NCBI GenBank assembly: GCA_030407315.1
Contig: JALQPE010002421.1
Location: forward strand, 1 to 64,000
DNA: 64,000 nt
Origin: Asparagopsis taxiformis
Taxonomy: Eukaryota > Rhodophyta > Florideophyceae > Bonnemaisoniales > Bonnemaisoniaceae
Direction of reading: 5' to 3'
Part shown: piece after piece, positions 1 to 12,996 of the stretch
Numbering within the stretch: the first letter of the stretch is position 1
Layout of the letters: every line of letters starts with the position of its first letter
Notes under the pieces: model-generated
The model's input: the letters and a program-made list of their open reading frames with translations, nothing else
Told to the model about the DNA's origin: nothing
The model's database searches: none
Made by a program: the position numbers and the translations under genes

Positions 1-631
1 AGAGCCGTTGCTCGTTCGATGATATTGTTCCCTTTCCCTCCCGGCCACGATTGCCAATACCTATATAAGCCACGATGGCATCGCTTTACAGTGTAAACAC
101 TGCTCGTAACGTCCCCGAATGGGAAAGGACCTTGTGGGTCGCACGTGGGACCCGTTGGTCGTTGGCCGTTGCCAGTACGTTCGTTGCACACGTGTGCCGG
201 TTTGCGCGCGCGCATGCGCCAGCAATGTTCGTGCATTGCTGTCGCCGGTCGTGTCCGCCGGAAATTCGTAAACGTAAATATTTGCAATTTCGGAATTGCC
301 ACGTATACTACACAGCCACACCCCCACACGTGGACGTCCCGGCCACGCGAGGCCCGTCAGGACGCGCCTGAGACACGGGGCCGTGGCGCCTTTTCGGGTA
401 CAACTGCGGACGTGGCAGTTGTCCGAAAAATCTCGTTTTAAACGTACGCGGCCCGGTTGGCTGATCGAATCGCCACGGCGCCGGAGCGCGCGCGTGCGCT
501 CCGGGCTCTTTCGTAATCATCGAGGCCCGCCCGTTGGCATCGTACGTCAATGCCTCGCTTAGGCGTTTTCCTGCAACGAATGCAGTGTCCAATTCCACCA
601 CGCGGGTGTGCTTCAATTCAGCGCGATACGT
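1..631 (-). repeat. 3' LTR of minus-strand gypsy element (partial)
   Basis: This stretch is a direct repeat of 12,997-13,613, with small indels between the two. It contains a TATATA box (about 61-68) placed so that, read on the minus strand, it could drive transcription toward the LTR/internal boundary. The true outer end is not visible because the window starts inside the element. No TG...CA ends could be fixed with confidence. Confidence 0.85.
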
Positions 632-965
632 GCGCAGGCCGCGGCCCTTCGTGAATCTGCCAGCGGGCATTACGACAACGGTCGTCCGAAGGTTATTTAA
701 GCCGCGGCTTAACGTGATAGCGATCGTCGCTCACCCTTCCTCTCACCATCGTCATCCAGGCCGTTGCCTTTCGTTCTCCCTTACCTCTTTCCCCCGCTGG
801 GTACTACTACCTCCGTTCCTTTCGTTCTCTTGTTTCGTCTAGCCCGCGTGGCTCTCGTCGTTCCGTGCTCGTTGCACTTCGTAATTATCGTGTACAGCGT
901 AACCACGATGTTACGACTCGTAGAGCACCGATGCTAACACTCCGCGCCCGCCGGCTCTGCTGGAG
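632..965 (+). promoter_or_regulatory. Possible promoter/leader of the antisense ORF in the gypsy 3' region
   Basis: No protein is supported here. On the plus strand there is a TATA-like TTATTTAAG at about 693-701, followed at 728-840 by a very pyrimidine-rich stretch (runs such as CCTTCCTCTC and CTCTTTCCCCC) and then the ORF region starting near 966. This is the layout of a promoter with a pyrimidine-rich leader, read opposite to gag-pol. It is inference from composition only. Confidence 0.35.
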
Positions 966-3131
966 GTGGAGCGAGGAACCCTTCGCAGGGCGCTCCCTCC
1001 CTCGTCGGGCCGGTGCGCCGCCAGCGACGGAAGCGTCCGTCGCCCCGCCCCATCCGTTAGGGCGGGAGAAGCCGTTGCTCCGCAGGCCGTCGCCTCTTCG
1101 TCTCGCCCGATGGCTCCGTCTCGCCTGGTGGCTTCCGTGACGCCTGCCGAGGCTGCTAGGGCCGATGCCCCACGTGATGATGACGCAACGGCGTCCGACT
1201 CGGGGAATTCGTCACCCGTCATTCCGGATGCCGCGGCCCCGTCGATGGGTGTAGCCGCGATGGCAGCGGCCGCTCGTTCGCGTCGTGCTGTGGCGGCGGC
1301 CCGCACGGGCGTGCCTCGTCGTGACGGCTCGCCGCGTTCCCCTCGCCAGGATCCCTCGCCGGAGGGTGGTGACCCCGTTGGGACAGTCGGCACCGCCTCA
1401 CGTGGCGGTGCGGCGCTAAACGTAGGCGTCCTGACCCACGCGTGGGCTGCGTTGCCCCGCGTGGGTATCACGGATGACGATCTCGCCACGTTGGCCAGAG
1501 ATCGTCTAGACGCCCGCGCGGTCGTCGACTATATGCGTTCCGCCGAGGATACGTGGGGGCGGGCAGCCGGGCGTCGTTTCGCCAACGGGCCACCGGGATC
1601 GGAACGTTACCAGATCCCGGCGTCGATACGTTGCGACCGCTCGTGGTTGCGTGACGTCAACGACGCGATCTACGTCGATCGTATGGACGCCTTCCTGTGG
1701 AAGGGGACGCCCGAGGAACCGCCGTTCATCTCGGTGGCGTCCGTATTCGTATGTCCGCGGACACTTTCCGAAAGGCAACGTGCCGAATGGAAGACTGCTC
1801 TTTCGTTGAGCGTCATCTCCAAAAGCGTCGTGTCGTACGACGACCATTTCGCGCTCCGTCACGTGAACGCGGACGACTACCGCGTGTCGCACGCGTCAGC
1901 TCCGTGGGTCGTCCCGAGCGAGCTCTACTTCCCGCCGTTGCCGGAAAGTAAGAGGAGTTTCCGTACCCCCGTGGGTCGTCCACGTTGCTACCACGCGTGG
2001 TGCACTATTTTACCGATGCCGTGAAGGACGCGCCTGCCCCCGTGAAGGAACGTTCCTCATGGCCGTGGATATCGAACACGCAGCGATGCTCGCATGCTCG
2101 CTGTTCGTGGAACGTCGTGTGTTCGGGCGCGCGTGCCTACTGCCGGAGTCCACGTTGGACTTCCTGGCCGACTACGAGATGCTTCGTGCAATCCCGGTGG
2201 ACGGTTCCGACACGTTCGTCTCCGTTACCAGCGCGTTGGCTGAGGCTCGCGGCGCCCTTGCGTTGGGGCCGGAGTATCGCGTTGTACGCCCGGATTACGC
2301 GACCGGGGACAACCAAGAGTTCGTCCAGGTACGAAGTGATGGGGCTTACGTGCCGCGGGTCGCTTCCCGTTCCGAACGCCGTCGTGGCAATCGTACCGGT
2401 TATTTCGGCGGCCTCGGGGGCAACGAGCGCCCCCGAGGGACGCGTTCTGGCCGTCGTGGCCACAAAACGAAGCGCCGCGTGCGCCGGATCCTCGAGAGAT
2501 CGTGCCACGCGAGGCTACGGGAGGGGGCAACGTTGCCCGCGTCGGTCGTCCGGATGTGGCCACGCCGGCCGAGCGCGCGCCACGGTTCGTGAGCTGGACG
2601 ACCGCGTCTCCGATGAGGATGCCCGTCGGCTTCTCGGTACGTCGATGGCCGCTCCGCCTCGTGCGGAGGGCTGGGTTATTCGTTCCCTCATCTCATCCGT
2701 GGCTCGCGCAGCCGAAGAGTTCAGGGCCCAGACGTTGGACCTGACTGCCCGCTTGGCAACGGAAGCGCGCGATTTCGGAACGTCTCGCCGCGGCGACTCG
2801 TAGTTACGCGCCGCCCGTTGGCGTTCGTAATGAACCTTACGGTTATGCGAGTGGCGGCGGCTTCGGCGACCCCGCCGGGTATGGTCACGCAGCGGCGTAC
2901 CTGCCACGCGACCCCGCTTCGGCGCGCCCTTCGGATACGCGCAGTCACGGGACTGCGGATGCTTACGCTAGGGATCCCGCGTCGCGTCGCGAGCGAGCCC
3001 CCGTGGTCACGCAGACCGTCGATCCGTACGCGCCGGGCTTCGTTCAGCCCAGTCGCAGCCGCAGCCACGATAGCCGCGGCGAAGGCCCTGGTCCGTATGA
3101 CCCTGCGGGCAAGCGTTCTCGTCGCTACTAG
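966..3131 (+). pseudogene. Antisense ORF region within gypsy element, unknown protein (frameshifted)
   Basis: A protein-like reading on the strand opposite gag-pol, between pol and the 3' LTR. The first ATG in the opening frame is at 1,110. The reading runs to about 2,000 in one frame, continues from 2,059 to about 2,480 in a second, to about 2,800 in a third, and returns to the first frame for a Gly/Tyr/Arg/Ser-rich tail ending in TAG at 3,129-3,131. The N-terminal third is Ala/Arg/Pro-rich. The middle (ITDDDLATLARDRL, YVDRMDAFLWKGTPEE) looks like a globular domain that I do not recognise. Extra antisense ORFs at this position are known in some plant Ty3/gypsy elements. The equivalent part of the other copy lies outside the window, so coding cannot be tested by comparison here. 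Confidence 0.45.
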
Positions 3132-5612
3132 GTCGTTCCTAGGTTAGTTCGTAGGCCACGTAGGCTTTAGCATCGTGCTGCTTCGTAAACTTCGTCTTGT
3201 TTTCTGCGTAATCGCATGGCTCCGTTGAGCTTCGTAATTCGTATTGGCAGGTCGTCTGCGCGGGGGAGGGGTTAGCGTTAAGCCCTCCCCCACAATTTTT
3301 GTTGTGGCGTCTACCCCGTTGGCGTCGTAGAGCTTCGTAGCCCGTCTTCGCGTTCGCGGCGGCGCGTGCCCGTTGGCAGGTTCGTAACATCGTAACTATT
3401 CGGCAAAGCGGCGGCGCGTAGCGGCGGCTTTTCACTGCGAGTGGTACGTTAACCTCGATCGTAGAGCCCGTTGGCGTGCGTATCATTTAGTAACTAACTC
3501 GAAAATCGTTTCCGCCGTCGTTTCTCGTTCGGATACCCCGTCGGGTGTCGAATTCCGTTGAGCATTCGAGCTCTTTAGCGCGTAGCACGTCGGTGCTAAT
3601 TTTAATTTGCTCCGATGAGCTGAACAACAAAAATTTGTCGAGCACGGGACCGACTCGCGCGTGAGTCGGTTTGACGTTCTACGCCGTGGCGTGTACGCAG
3701 CAATTCGTCGCAGTACGTTGCGGTTCCGTTGACGACGTGGTTGCCGGCGGGCTTGGCTTTTCGTATAGCCGTTGACGTCATTAGCGCCGTCGCGCTTCAC
3801 GTTCCCGCGGCTTCACGTTGGCCAGTGGCGTTATCATTTTGTAACTACCTCGGATTCGTTTCCGCCGTCGTTCTCGTGCGGATAACCCCGTCGGGTGTCG
3901 AATTCCGTTGAGCATTCGAGCTCTTTGGCACGTAGCACGTCGGTGCCCATTTTAATTTGCTCCGATGAGCTGGACGGAAAATTCGCTAAACGTCAGGCCG
4001 ACTCGCGCGTGAGTTGGCTTGACGTTTCACGCCGTTGCGTGTACGCGGCAGTGCGTCGTGGTGCGTCGCGGTTCCGTTGACAACGTCTTTGCCGGCGGGC
4101 TTGGCTTTTCGTATAGCCGTTAACACCGTTAGCGCCGTCGCGCTTCACGTTCCCGCGGCTTCACGTTAGCCGGTGGCGCAATCGTTGCGCTAGTCCGCTT
4201 CGCGTGGTTGCGTCGTTCGCCGCGGCGTCCGAGGAGCGTTTCGTTAGCTCATCCGTTATGTGGTGCGACGTGCACCTGGGCATACGTAATGCTCGCCCTC
4301 TACGCCGTTGCGTAATTTCGTTTATTCGACTTGCGAACCCGACGGGGACGCGATTGACGAAGTCGTTTCGCACGCCCGCGGGCGTTTGAGGCTGTTACGT
4401 GAGCCAGTTTTTCGTCGGCTCGTTGCCTTCAGCTGTGCCGTTTACGTTGGCTACCAGCTTGTACGCCGTTGCGTATTCGTTTGTTTCGCGGGGTCGACCC
4501 GTTGAGGTACGTCGTTATCGTTACGACGTCCGCGTACGCGCTCGTATCCTGGCCAACGTGGCCGGTGGCGCGTGCGCCTTCGAATTCGAACGGAGGTCTA
4601 AGCTTTTAGCTTACTCGTTTTGCGACGCGGACGTGCGCGTCTTAGCCTTCGTGACCGTACGTGGTCTACCCCTTTCGGGTTGCTCGTGCGTTTCGACTAG
4701 CCGGCGGGCTTTTCGCTTTCGCGCGTCATTCGTTATGCCCGCGTGGCAGGACACCGTTGTGTCGTTTCCGTGGTTGCCGTACGTGGCTACCGTGTTCGGC
4801 GTCGTGCCTCACGATGGCGATAACGGTTCGCCGTCCGTCGTTGCGGCCTCGTTGGCTCGTCGTTTCGCACGCTTTACTCGCGCGCTTCGTGCGCTGAGAC
4901 CCGTTGGTCTTGTTCGTCGGCTAACGTATAGCTTCGTTCCGCTTCGTGCGTGAAGTTTCGTAATGAGGCCGTTGCCATCTTCGTTGGGGACGCGTCCGTC
5001 CTACGTCGTTTCTCCGCCTTCCGGCGTTACGTTGCCGTTAGCTCGCGAGCTTTGGCGTTGACCTCGTTGGTCGATGCGACTCGTTGTCAGCGGCTGTCCA
5101 CGGGGACGTACGATGGCTCACGTGACATGCCAAAATTACGAAATTTTCGGGGCACGCGTGTCCCGAGATTTGGCCAGATTAGCGCACTGTAATCGGCCCG
5201 ATTTTTCGTACCGTGCGTCCATGGCCCGCTGGCCCAAGTATAATTTTCGCGCGAAAAATCTGACGTGTTGTCCGTCCGTGGCCCGTGGTGTCGTCACCTT
5301 TGCCCGTGGGACGGTCAACACTGTCGAGCCAGTCGTGGCTCTTCACATCGTGTGAATCGTCCGCGCGTGGACTCGTCCAATCTTTCGTTGGCGCTCGTGC
5401 CTCCACCAACGTATGGTGTCGAAAACGAAAAGAGCGACGGCTCTAGCACGCATCGCGCCCCCCCAACGCAAGGGTGGACGTCCCGGCCACTCGTTGTGCC
5501 TTCGCTTCTCGTTCGTGCGGCTCGTCGCCTTCGTTTGTTGCATCGTGCAACGTCGCGCACGCGTGCGCTTAACCCGACGCTCGTGTGCGTTTTCGGGGGC
5601 CGTCGTGGCCTT
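3132..5612. other. Non-coding 3' region of gypsy element, with tandem duplication
   Basis: About 2.5 kb between the end of the antisense ORF and the pol stop. No convincing protein. The part from 4,269 rightward is matched, inverted, by 62,646-64,000 in the other copy, but open frames are not kept between copies, which argues against coding. It holds the 350-bp tandem duplication listed separately. Confidence 0.6.
3489..4188. repeat. Tandem duplication, period 350 bp
   Basis: Two diverged copies of a unit of about 350 bp lie head to tail. For example, the block containing GTCGGGTGTCGAATTCCGTT and the following AGCATTCGAGCTCTTT occurs at about 3,540 and again at about 3,890. The copies differ at many positions, so the duplication is not recent. 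It lies in the non-coding 3' part of the gypsy element. Confidence 0.85.
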
Positions 5613-8600
5613 TCACGTTGTTGCTCGTCGCACGCGTGCGAAGTATCGAGAGACGCTCTCTTCAGATACGTTCCGGCGGGGCTCCCACGTAGGGTTACGA
5701 TACCCGACCCACTTCACGAGGAAGTCTAACGTTCCGTCCTCGTTCACGCGGTGGTTGAGTAGGTCGTCTACTACATACGCCGGACCGTCGCGGTTCTTGT
5801 CGAGGTCTGCCTCGGTGGCATCGTATGGCTCCGGCGGGGGCGCGTTCGCCGGCGTTGGCGCGCGTACGCAACGCGGTCCGAGTTGACACGTTCAACTACG
5901 TCTCCTCGTTGGATGACGAACGTTCGTACGTCGTTACGTAGTACGCGGAACGGTCCCAACGCGTGGTTGCCGAGCTTCGTGCCCTTCGTGGTCCCGTCCG
6001 TCGGGTCGATGAATACGTATTCTCCCGCGCGGATGTTTCGATTCGAGACACGGACTCGCTTGTCGAAATTTCGTTTTATAACGTGCCTGCGCGGCCTTCA
6101 GCGTTCGATACGCGTTATCCATCGTTGTGGCGAGCTCACGAACGTAAGTGGCTCGCCCCCCCCGTCGGGTAGTTCGCGGTTCGTTACCGACGTGTGTAGC
6201 GCCAACGGTGGCGGTGGATTCGTGAGAATCAAATCGAAGGGCGTCGTGCCCGTGCTCGAATGCACATGCGTGTTGTACGCAAACGTTAACGCCGATGCGT
6301 ATCGATCCCAGTCGTTCTGGTTTTCGTTCACGTAATTGCGCAGCATCGCCAGGATCGTCCTGTTGTAGCGCTCCACCTGCCCGTTCGTTTGGGGGTGGTA
6401 CGTCGACGTAAAGACGTTCGTTACGCCAATCTCGTTGCAAACGCGCTGGAAGAACTTAGCAGCGAACTGCTTTCCGTTGTCGCTTATGAGCGTCCGTGGG
6501 GGTCCATACGAGAAGACCCACGCGTTGACGAACGCGCTCGCCACGTTGGCGGAATCGATATTCCGTAGAGGTACGACTCTGGTTAGCTTCGTAAAGCGGT
6601 CCGTTATCACGAGAATAAATCGGTTACCACGCGTGGTCTTCGTAAGCGGACCTAGTATGTCGATACATAGGTCTCGCAGCGGCTCCGTAGCCGGGAATAA
6701 ACGTAACGGGTTCGTCCGTTTGCGAAGCTTCACGCGGTTCTTCGCACATCCGACGCAGTTTCGTACCGTTGCGTGGATGTCGGCGGCCATCGCGGGCCAG
6801 TAGTACGTCCTCCGTAGGGTGTAGTACATACGTGTTTGTCCGGGATGTCCAGCGAGGACGTGGTGGTGCGTTAACTCCAGCAGCCGCGGCCGTAACGAAG
6901 CTGGCAAAACGATTTGTGTACGTTCCTCGTCGTGAGGGTTCCGGCGTCGGAGTAAGCCATCGTGGCCTTCGAAGAATGCAGCGTCCTGCGTCTCGGACTG
7001 TCGTGTCAGTATCGTTTGACAGAACGCGTCCTCGCGTTGAGCTTCGATAAGCTCGTCCCTCGTAATGGGAAGCTGAACGTCAGCTGGTGGCACGCGTGCC
7101 GAATCGTCTTCGGCAGCGCGCTGCTCGTCGAGGAAATCCGGTTCCTCGTCAAGAATGTCGTCGAGCGACGCATCGTGGTTGAACTCGAGTTCATCGTGGC
7201 CAGCCGTCGTGGCTGGTGTTCGTTCGTCACGAGTCTCGTTCGACGGGTCGTCGTGACCCCTGGCATTCGTTGCCTTTTTACGTGCGGACGTCGATCGTCC
7301 GTGCCCATTTCGTGTGGGTTGTCGCCGACTGCGAGTGGTCACGAGGACCGCGTCCCCATACGATGGTACGTCATCGTCAACCGGGTCGACCGTCGTCATA
7401 CGTAGATATCACACGTGATAAAGCGTCAGGTACCTGGTGCACGCGCCCAGGCCTGTACGTGACTTCGAAATCGAATTCGGCAACGCGTAGCCTCCATCGT
7501 AGTAGTCGTCCGGACGCGTCCGTCAACGTCATCAGCCAACGTAAGGCTTCGTGGTCCGTACGTACGGTGAACCGTTGACCCTCTACGTAGGGTCGGAGCG
7601 ACGTTATCGCCCAAACGACGGAGTAGCACTCGCGCTCCGTTGCCGAGTAACCGCGTTCGGTTTCGTTAAGGGTCTTCAACCAGTACCCAATCGGCACCCA
7701 TTCGTTGGGCTTATCTTCGTTCTGCTGCTGGAGCAACGTAGCTCCCAGCTGATACGCCGACGCGTCGGTATCGATCATGAACGGACGTCCCGCCTTCGGA
7801 AGGTGCAATACTGGTGGCGACACCAGTATTGTCTTCAACGTTTCGAACGCATTCGTTTGCGCGTCCGTTGGGTTCGTCCAATCGGGGGAAGCGTCCTTCT
7901 TCAACATCGTGTTGAGGGGCCGAGCGATCTCGGCATACGCCTTTACGAAGCGGCGGTAAACGTTGGCCGCGCCCAAAAACGATCGACATTGCGTCTTGTC
8001 TCGTGGGAACGTAGCCGTACGAAAGGCTTCCTTGTTCCGAGCTGCGACGTGCAGCTTCCCTGGGGTGATCACGTGCCCCAGGTAGTCAACTCGTGGTTGA
8101 AAGAACGAGCACTTCGTGAGCTTTAACGTTACTCCCGCTGCGCGTAGCAGGGAAAGCACCTGGTCAACGTGACCCAGGTGAGACTCGAGGTCTTTCGAAA
8201 AGACGATTACGTCGTCTAAGTAAACAAGGCACGATTGCCAACGTACTCCGGAGAGGATTATGTCCAACGTCCGCTGAAACGTAGCGGGGGCATTTCGTAG
8301 CCCGAATGGCATTCGCACGTAGCGATACGTTCCCATGAAAGACGTAAACGTTGTCTTATCACGGTCCTCGGCGGAGACGGGCACTTGCCAGTAACCGGCG
8401 TTACAGTCGAGTGTCGTAAAGATGGCTGCGTCGCCAAGCGAATCGAGGCAATCTTCCATACGAGGAAGCGGATACGAGTCAGCGATCGTTTTCGCGTTCA
8501 AACGCCTGTAGTCGACACAGAAACATAGGGATCCGTCCTTCTTCGGCACCAACACGATTGGTGACGCCCATTCGCTGGACGCGGGTTCGATAACCCCTTC

Positions 8601-10205
8601 GTTGAGCATCTTCGTGATCTGCTCCTCGGCTATCGTACGTAGGGCCGGACCCTGCCGATAGGGCATTGAACGTATGGGCCGCGTGCCTGGTTCGAGTTCG
8701 ATTCGATGCTCCGTAGCATTGGTTTCGCCGAGGCGTCCGCTCGTCCACATTGACGAATGTGTGGCTAGCATCTCGTTGATGCGTTTTCGTAAGTCCTCGT
8801 CGTCGAGGTGCGACAAATCGATTGTCGACTGCCAATTCGTGGCGGGGTCGTTCCCCTTTTCGTTGACCAACGGGTCTGGCGTTTCGTCGCCAAACTCGTT
8901 CGTATTTGTCCGCGTCGTCGCGTCGACTAGCGGTAGGTTCAAAACCTTCGCGAGGGCTTCGCCGCCCTCACGCTTGAGTGGAACGATTCCCAACGGGGAG
9001 CGTACCGCGTACGCAATCGTCGCGCCTTTCGGCAATTCGCGGTCCTTCTTCGTGAAGTTCGACACGATAATGGAGAACGTCTCTCTCGGTCCTACGTCGA
9101 CCACTCCGTTGGCTATGCGTAGCCCATGCCGGAATTGCACCGACGCTTTCGGTTCGAGGAACATGAGTCCGGTCGCATCCGTCGTCACGTTGACGGTCCG
9201 TTGCGACATCGCCGGTACACGCGTGTACTTCGTCAGGCGAACCGAGAACGTTCGGCTCGGCCGATTCGCGGCCGCGTTACGCTCGCGGCGTTTCGGGTGT
9301 TCCACGTTTGGATTCGTCTCTTCCCCCTCCTCGTACGGAGTCTTCGTATCGCCCTCCGCGACAATGGGTATCGTATCTCCCCGATGGAGTTCGATCGTCT
9401 GCGCTCGACAGCGTATAGCATCGACATGTTTCGACATGAACGATGTACCCATTATGACGGGAACAGCCAGCGTGTTGGCTACGAAGAATTTTACGCTGAA
9501 CAGCGAGTTCCCCAACCTGACGCGAAGCAGGATGGCGCCCTCGATAGGCAAACGTCGCCCGTTGGCGTCTCCGAGCTTCGGTAGCTCTTCGTCACGTAGA
9601 CAGCGGTCGACCCAGTCGTAGGGCAGTAGACTTGTTCGTATCAAGTTGTAGCCGCTGCACGTATCCATCGCGATGGTAATCGCCCTCATCACGTTGAGGT
9701 CTAGTCCGATCGTTCCGGATACGATATAATGCTTCGACGCAAGTAGGCACGTATGCCCGCCGAGGACCAACGGTTCGGTCCTGACCGGCGCGCGGTCTAC
9801 GTCTTCGCTAGCGATTCTTCGCTTCACCGTATGAGCCCGTATGGCTTCTTTTGCGTCGACACGCTTCGTATAAGCCGTGTGCTTGGCTTTCTCGCGCTCG
9901 GAAGCGTCGTGCTTCCGGGTAGCGTGTCTCGCTCGTCTGCGAGGCTTCCTCTTCGTGTGAGGTTCGTTTGTCCCGTCAGACTTCGTTTCTTCCCCCACGT
10001 CGGGTGTCGTGTGACTCGAGTTGGCCTTCGCGGCCGTGAGCTTTTCGTAACTCTCGTTCGTCGTTGAGCCTGCGGAGGACCAATCATCGACGTCGGTCGT
10101 CCCCCTTTTACGTAAGGGTTCAGGCGATGTGGGTGGCTCGTGACCTACATCGCCTGGTCGTTTTCCGGTACGAGGCCGTTCGACACGTCGTCGTCGTGAG
10201 CCCAC
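5613..10205 (-). pseudogene. pol: Ty3/gypsy Pol polyprotein, frameshifted copy
   Basis: Encodes protease (DTCSG), reverse transcriptase (YLDD), RNase H (IDTDAS), integrase with an HHCC zinc finger and DDE core, and a C-terminal chromodomain. Compared with the plus-strand copy it has one extra C near 7,384 (end of RNase H/tether), a lost base near 6,165 after the integrase core (a G-run of eight instead of a nine-base GGGGGAGGG stretch), and further small changes near 5,865 that break the tail before the chromodomain. The stop corresponds to 5,613-5,615. In this copy the integrase junction FAYNTHVHSST is uninterrupted, which shows what the other copy looked like before its solo-LTR insertion. 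Expression would be by -1 frameshift from gag at the GGAAAAC site at 10,160-10,166. Confidence 0.92.
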
Positions 10206-12549
10206 GAAGCTCGTTCGTCATCGTGACTCGTTTCCACCTCGAGTGGTGTTTCGTCAGCGGAAGTCGTCACGTAGACTCCGCTGCAGCCATTACGCTGGCC
10301 ATTTCGTTCGTTCGCCCACGGGCGGGAGTCACGTCGGTCATTACGAAAGTCGCCGCGGCGCCTGTCGAAGGGCCTCCCCCCGTCCCGATTGGGGTTTCGG
10401 AGTATCGTAGGCGGCGTGCCGTATCTCCGCGGGGTCACGTTCCCTCGCTCATCAGGTCGTTCCTGGTTACGTTTGGCCATTCGTTGGCGGAAGTACTCAG
10501 CCTGACGTGGGTTGCTCTTCACGTGGAAGAGGTAGTACTTGTACGCGAAAAAGATCCGTTGATCTGGCGTCAGACGCGGACACGTAAACGTCGAGTGGCC
10601 ATCTTCGCGGCATGACCAACACGATAGCGTCCAGTAATCATTCGGGATTACAGAATGCGCCAATTGCGTCTGCTCGCTCGTGAGCTTCGGCACGTCCTCG
10701 CATGGACGGTTCAATCGAGCTTCGAGCTCATCCGGCTTTTTGTTTGCCGTTTTCGTATCGTTGGGCGGCGGCCCGTTCGTGAAGAGGATCGCCTCCCAAT
10801 TTTCGGCAACGTGAACCGCAGCGAGCGACACGTCTTCATCATCCCTCGCGGGGATATTCGGGTTACCATCGTGGTAACTGGGCTCGCTAGCCCGTTCATT
10901 ACGTAAGTACGCGGACTCATCGTAGTCCGCGAACTTCCTCGACTCGTGGTCGGAAATAGCCAACGTAGGCTTCACCGGAAACCGCACTTTCGGTTTCGCG
11001 GCTGACGCGACAGCTGCCGTACGTGCACGGAAGGTCGTTCCTTCGGCCGTCGCCAATCGTCTCACAACGGTGAGGTCGTTCCTCTCTCGTTCGGGGAGTG
11101 ACCGGAGTCGTTCCGTCACGGCTGCCCGCGTCGAGGGCAGCAAACCACGCACGTAGTGGTGAACGAGGAGTCGGTCCGTAAACACGTAGTTACACGCCCG
11201 CGTGGCGGTGTCGAGTCTATCAGCGTACTGATTCTCGTCCTCGTTAGGACTCTGCGTGATCATCGTGACCTTTTCGTAGGCCTCCTGCAGCACGTCGTCT
11301 TGCAGGTATCGTTTGATCAACGCGTTGATCACGTGAGGCCACGAGAACCTCTTCGTCGGATCAGTCGTGATCACGCCAGTCGTACACTGGGAATCGTAGA
11401 ACCGTCGGGCGTCCCCTTCGAGGAAGAAGTGCAGCGCACGTACTGCCACTCCCTCGCACACTCCGAGTGTGCTGAACCCATCACGTATTTGGGCGAGTAA
11501 TCCGAGCAACGTAATCGGATTCCGGCCGGAGAACGGCTTCAACGTAGGGAAAAGTCCCTCCAGCTCACGTTTGAGCTTATGTACGCTTTGACTCTCGTTC
11601 ACGTAGAGATGTTCACGTACATCGTTAAGTCGGTACATGCGGTACGACACCACGTTCGCAAATGCGTCGAGCATCGTCGTGTGCTCTGCCAACGCGTGGG
11701 AAACGGGTCCGAGGGCGTTCCCTGGTAAGCGTACCGCGTCGGCACGTTCGTTTTCGTGGACTCGCGTGTCCGTCGTGCCGAACGTACCCAGCCACAGAAT
11801 GTACGTCTCACGTGGCGGGGGAGCTCTCGTATCGAATTGCGCAGCTCGTGCTGCGTCCGCCGACCGCGCGTGGTCTGGCGTATCGTTAAAACGTAATTGC
11901 CTTCGTGGCGTCTCGTTGGGGTTGGCGATGGCTCGTTGCACTGTCGCCCCCCTTCCGTACGTTGTCGGGGTCGTCGGACCGGGTGTTGGTGGTATCCTCC
12001 CGGAACGGCCGGGGAGGATTGCGAGTTATAGGCGCGCGAGCCTTCTTCGTAATTCGGATCGCTTCCGCTCGGCGGAGCGGAACGTCCGGCGACGATTTCG
12101 TTGAATACTACGACAAACGAGTCGAGTCTTCCCTCCACGGCGGAGAGGCGGTTTCGTAAATCTTCGTTTTCCCGTTCGAGGGTCGCTGAGCGTTCACGTA
12201 ACGCAAGAGCTTCGCGCTCCGAGACTCCGAGTCTCTGCCTTACGGCTTCGTCGACGGCCGCGTCGCTCGCCCTTTCGATGTGACCTCGAAGGTCTTCGTA
12301 CACTACACGTAGTGCCGTGGGAGTCACGTTCCCTTCGTTGAGCTGACCGCGCGTTGCGGGGTCCATACTCACGGACTCAAACGGGCTTACCGTACGTGGT
12401 AGCTGGCCGATCGCCTCGATATCCGGCGGGATAGATCGATCAGTAGCGAAGATCGCTTCTGCTGACAAGGCCACGTTGGCTTCGGCGTCCGCTGACGTTG
12501 GCAACGGTTGCCTGGGCGACGCGCTGGAATTCGACACAGCGTAATTCAT
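10145..12549 (-). pseudogene. gag: Ty3/gypsy Gag, frameshifted copy
   Basis: Homologous over its whole length to the intact 801-residue Gag of the plus-strand copy. It starts with MNYAVSNSS at 12,549 and ends at 10,145. One base is missing near 11,985 (after the PGGY motif), so the N-terminal part (12,549-11,599) and the C-terminal part (11,941-10,145) are in different frames. The C-terminal part keeps the CX2CX4HX4C zinc knuckle (CWSCREDGHSTFTC) and an Arg-rich tail that would bind RNA. Likely function: capsid and nucleocapsid of the virus-like particle. Confidence 0.92.
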
Positions 12550-12996
12550 AGACCGTCGTCTGTAGCACGTAGCTTTTCGTTAACGTAAAAGAGCTCAACC
12601 TCGTTGGTTGTCGTTATGCTCGTAGCAACTTCTAGGTCGAGAGACCAGTGTGGAACGATAGTTCGGTGACGAAGTAGCTGGTACGAGCTACGGACACACT
12701 GTCCTTAACGAAACGAAACGAACGGACAGTGCCACCCGCTGGTGTTTGACTGTATTGGTAGAACGGTAGAAGGTAGAGGTTAGCGAGTAGAAACGAGCGT
12801 CATGACGCAACAATCCACGCGAGGATTACGTTCGGTAAACGAGGTGGCACGTCACCGGAGGCGCTCTCAACCAAGCCCGGAGGCACTACACGCAATCAGC
12901 CTTACGTGCGGCGATGGGTAGGGAGTACGCAGCTCGACGGAGACGAAGCCTCGTTAGGCAAAACGTAAACGTAAACGTAGAAGTCAGTCGTAGACT
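12550..12996 (-). other. Gypsy 5' untranslated leader
   Basis: Sequence between the 5' LTR and the gag start on the minus strand. It is matched, inverted, by 54,476-54,916 in the other copy at high identity. It has no ORF. A repeated AAACGT/ACGTTT motif lies next to the LTR (12,961-12,978). I could not identify the primer binding site with confidence. Confidence 0.7.

Noticed and set aside
4399..4953. A 184-residue open frame on the plus strand in the gypsy 3' region
   Set aside because: The matching region of the other copy (about 63,310-63,870, inverted) does not keep the frame, and the composition is explained by the ACG/CGT-rich sequence.
7551..9621. Long open frames on the strand opposite pol (191 and 315 residues), mirrored in the other copy
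   Set aside because: They are shadows of a conserved coding strand; their conservation follows from pol itself and they have no recognisable protein features.
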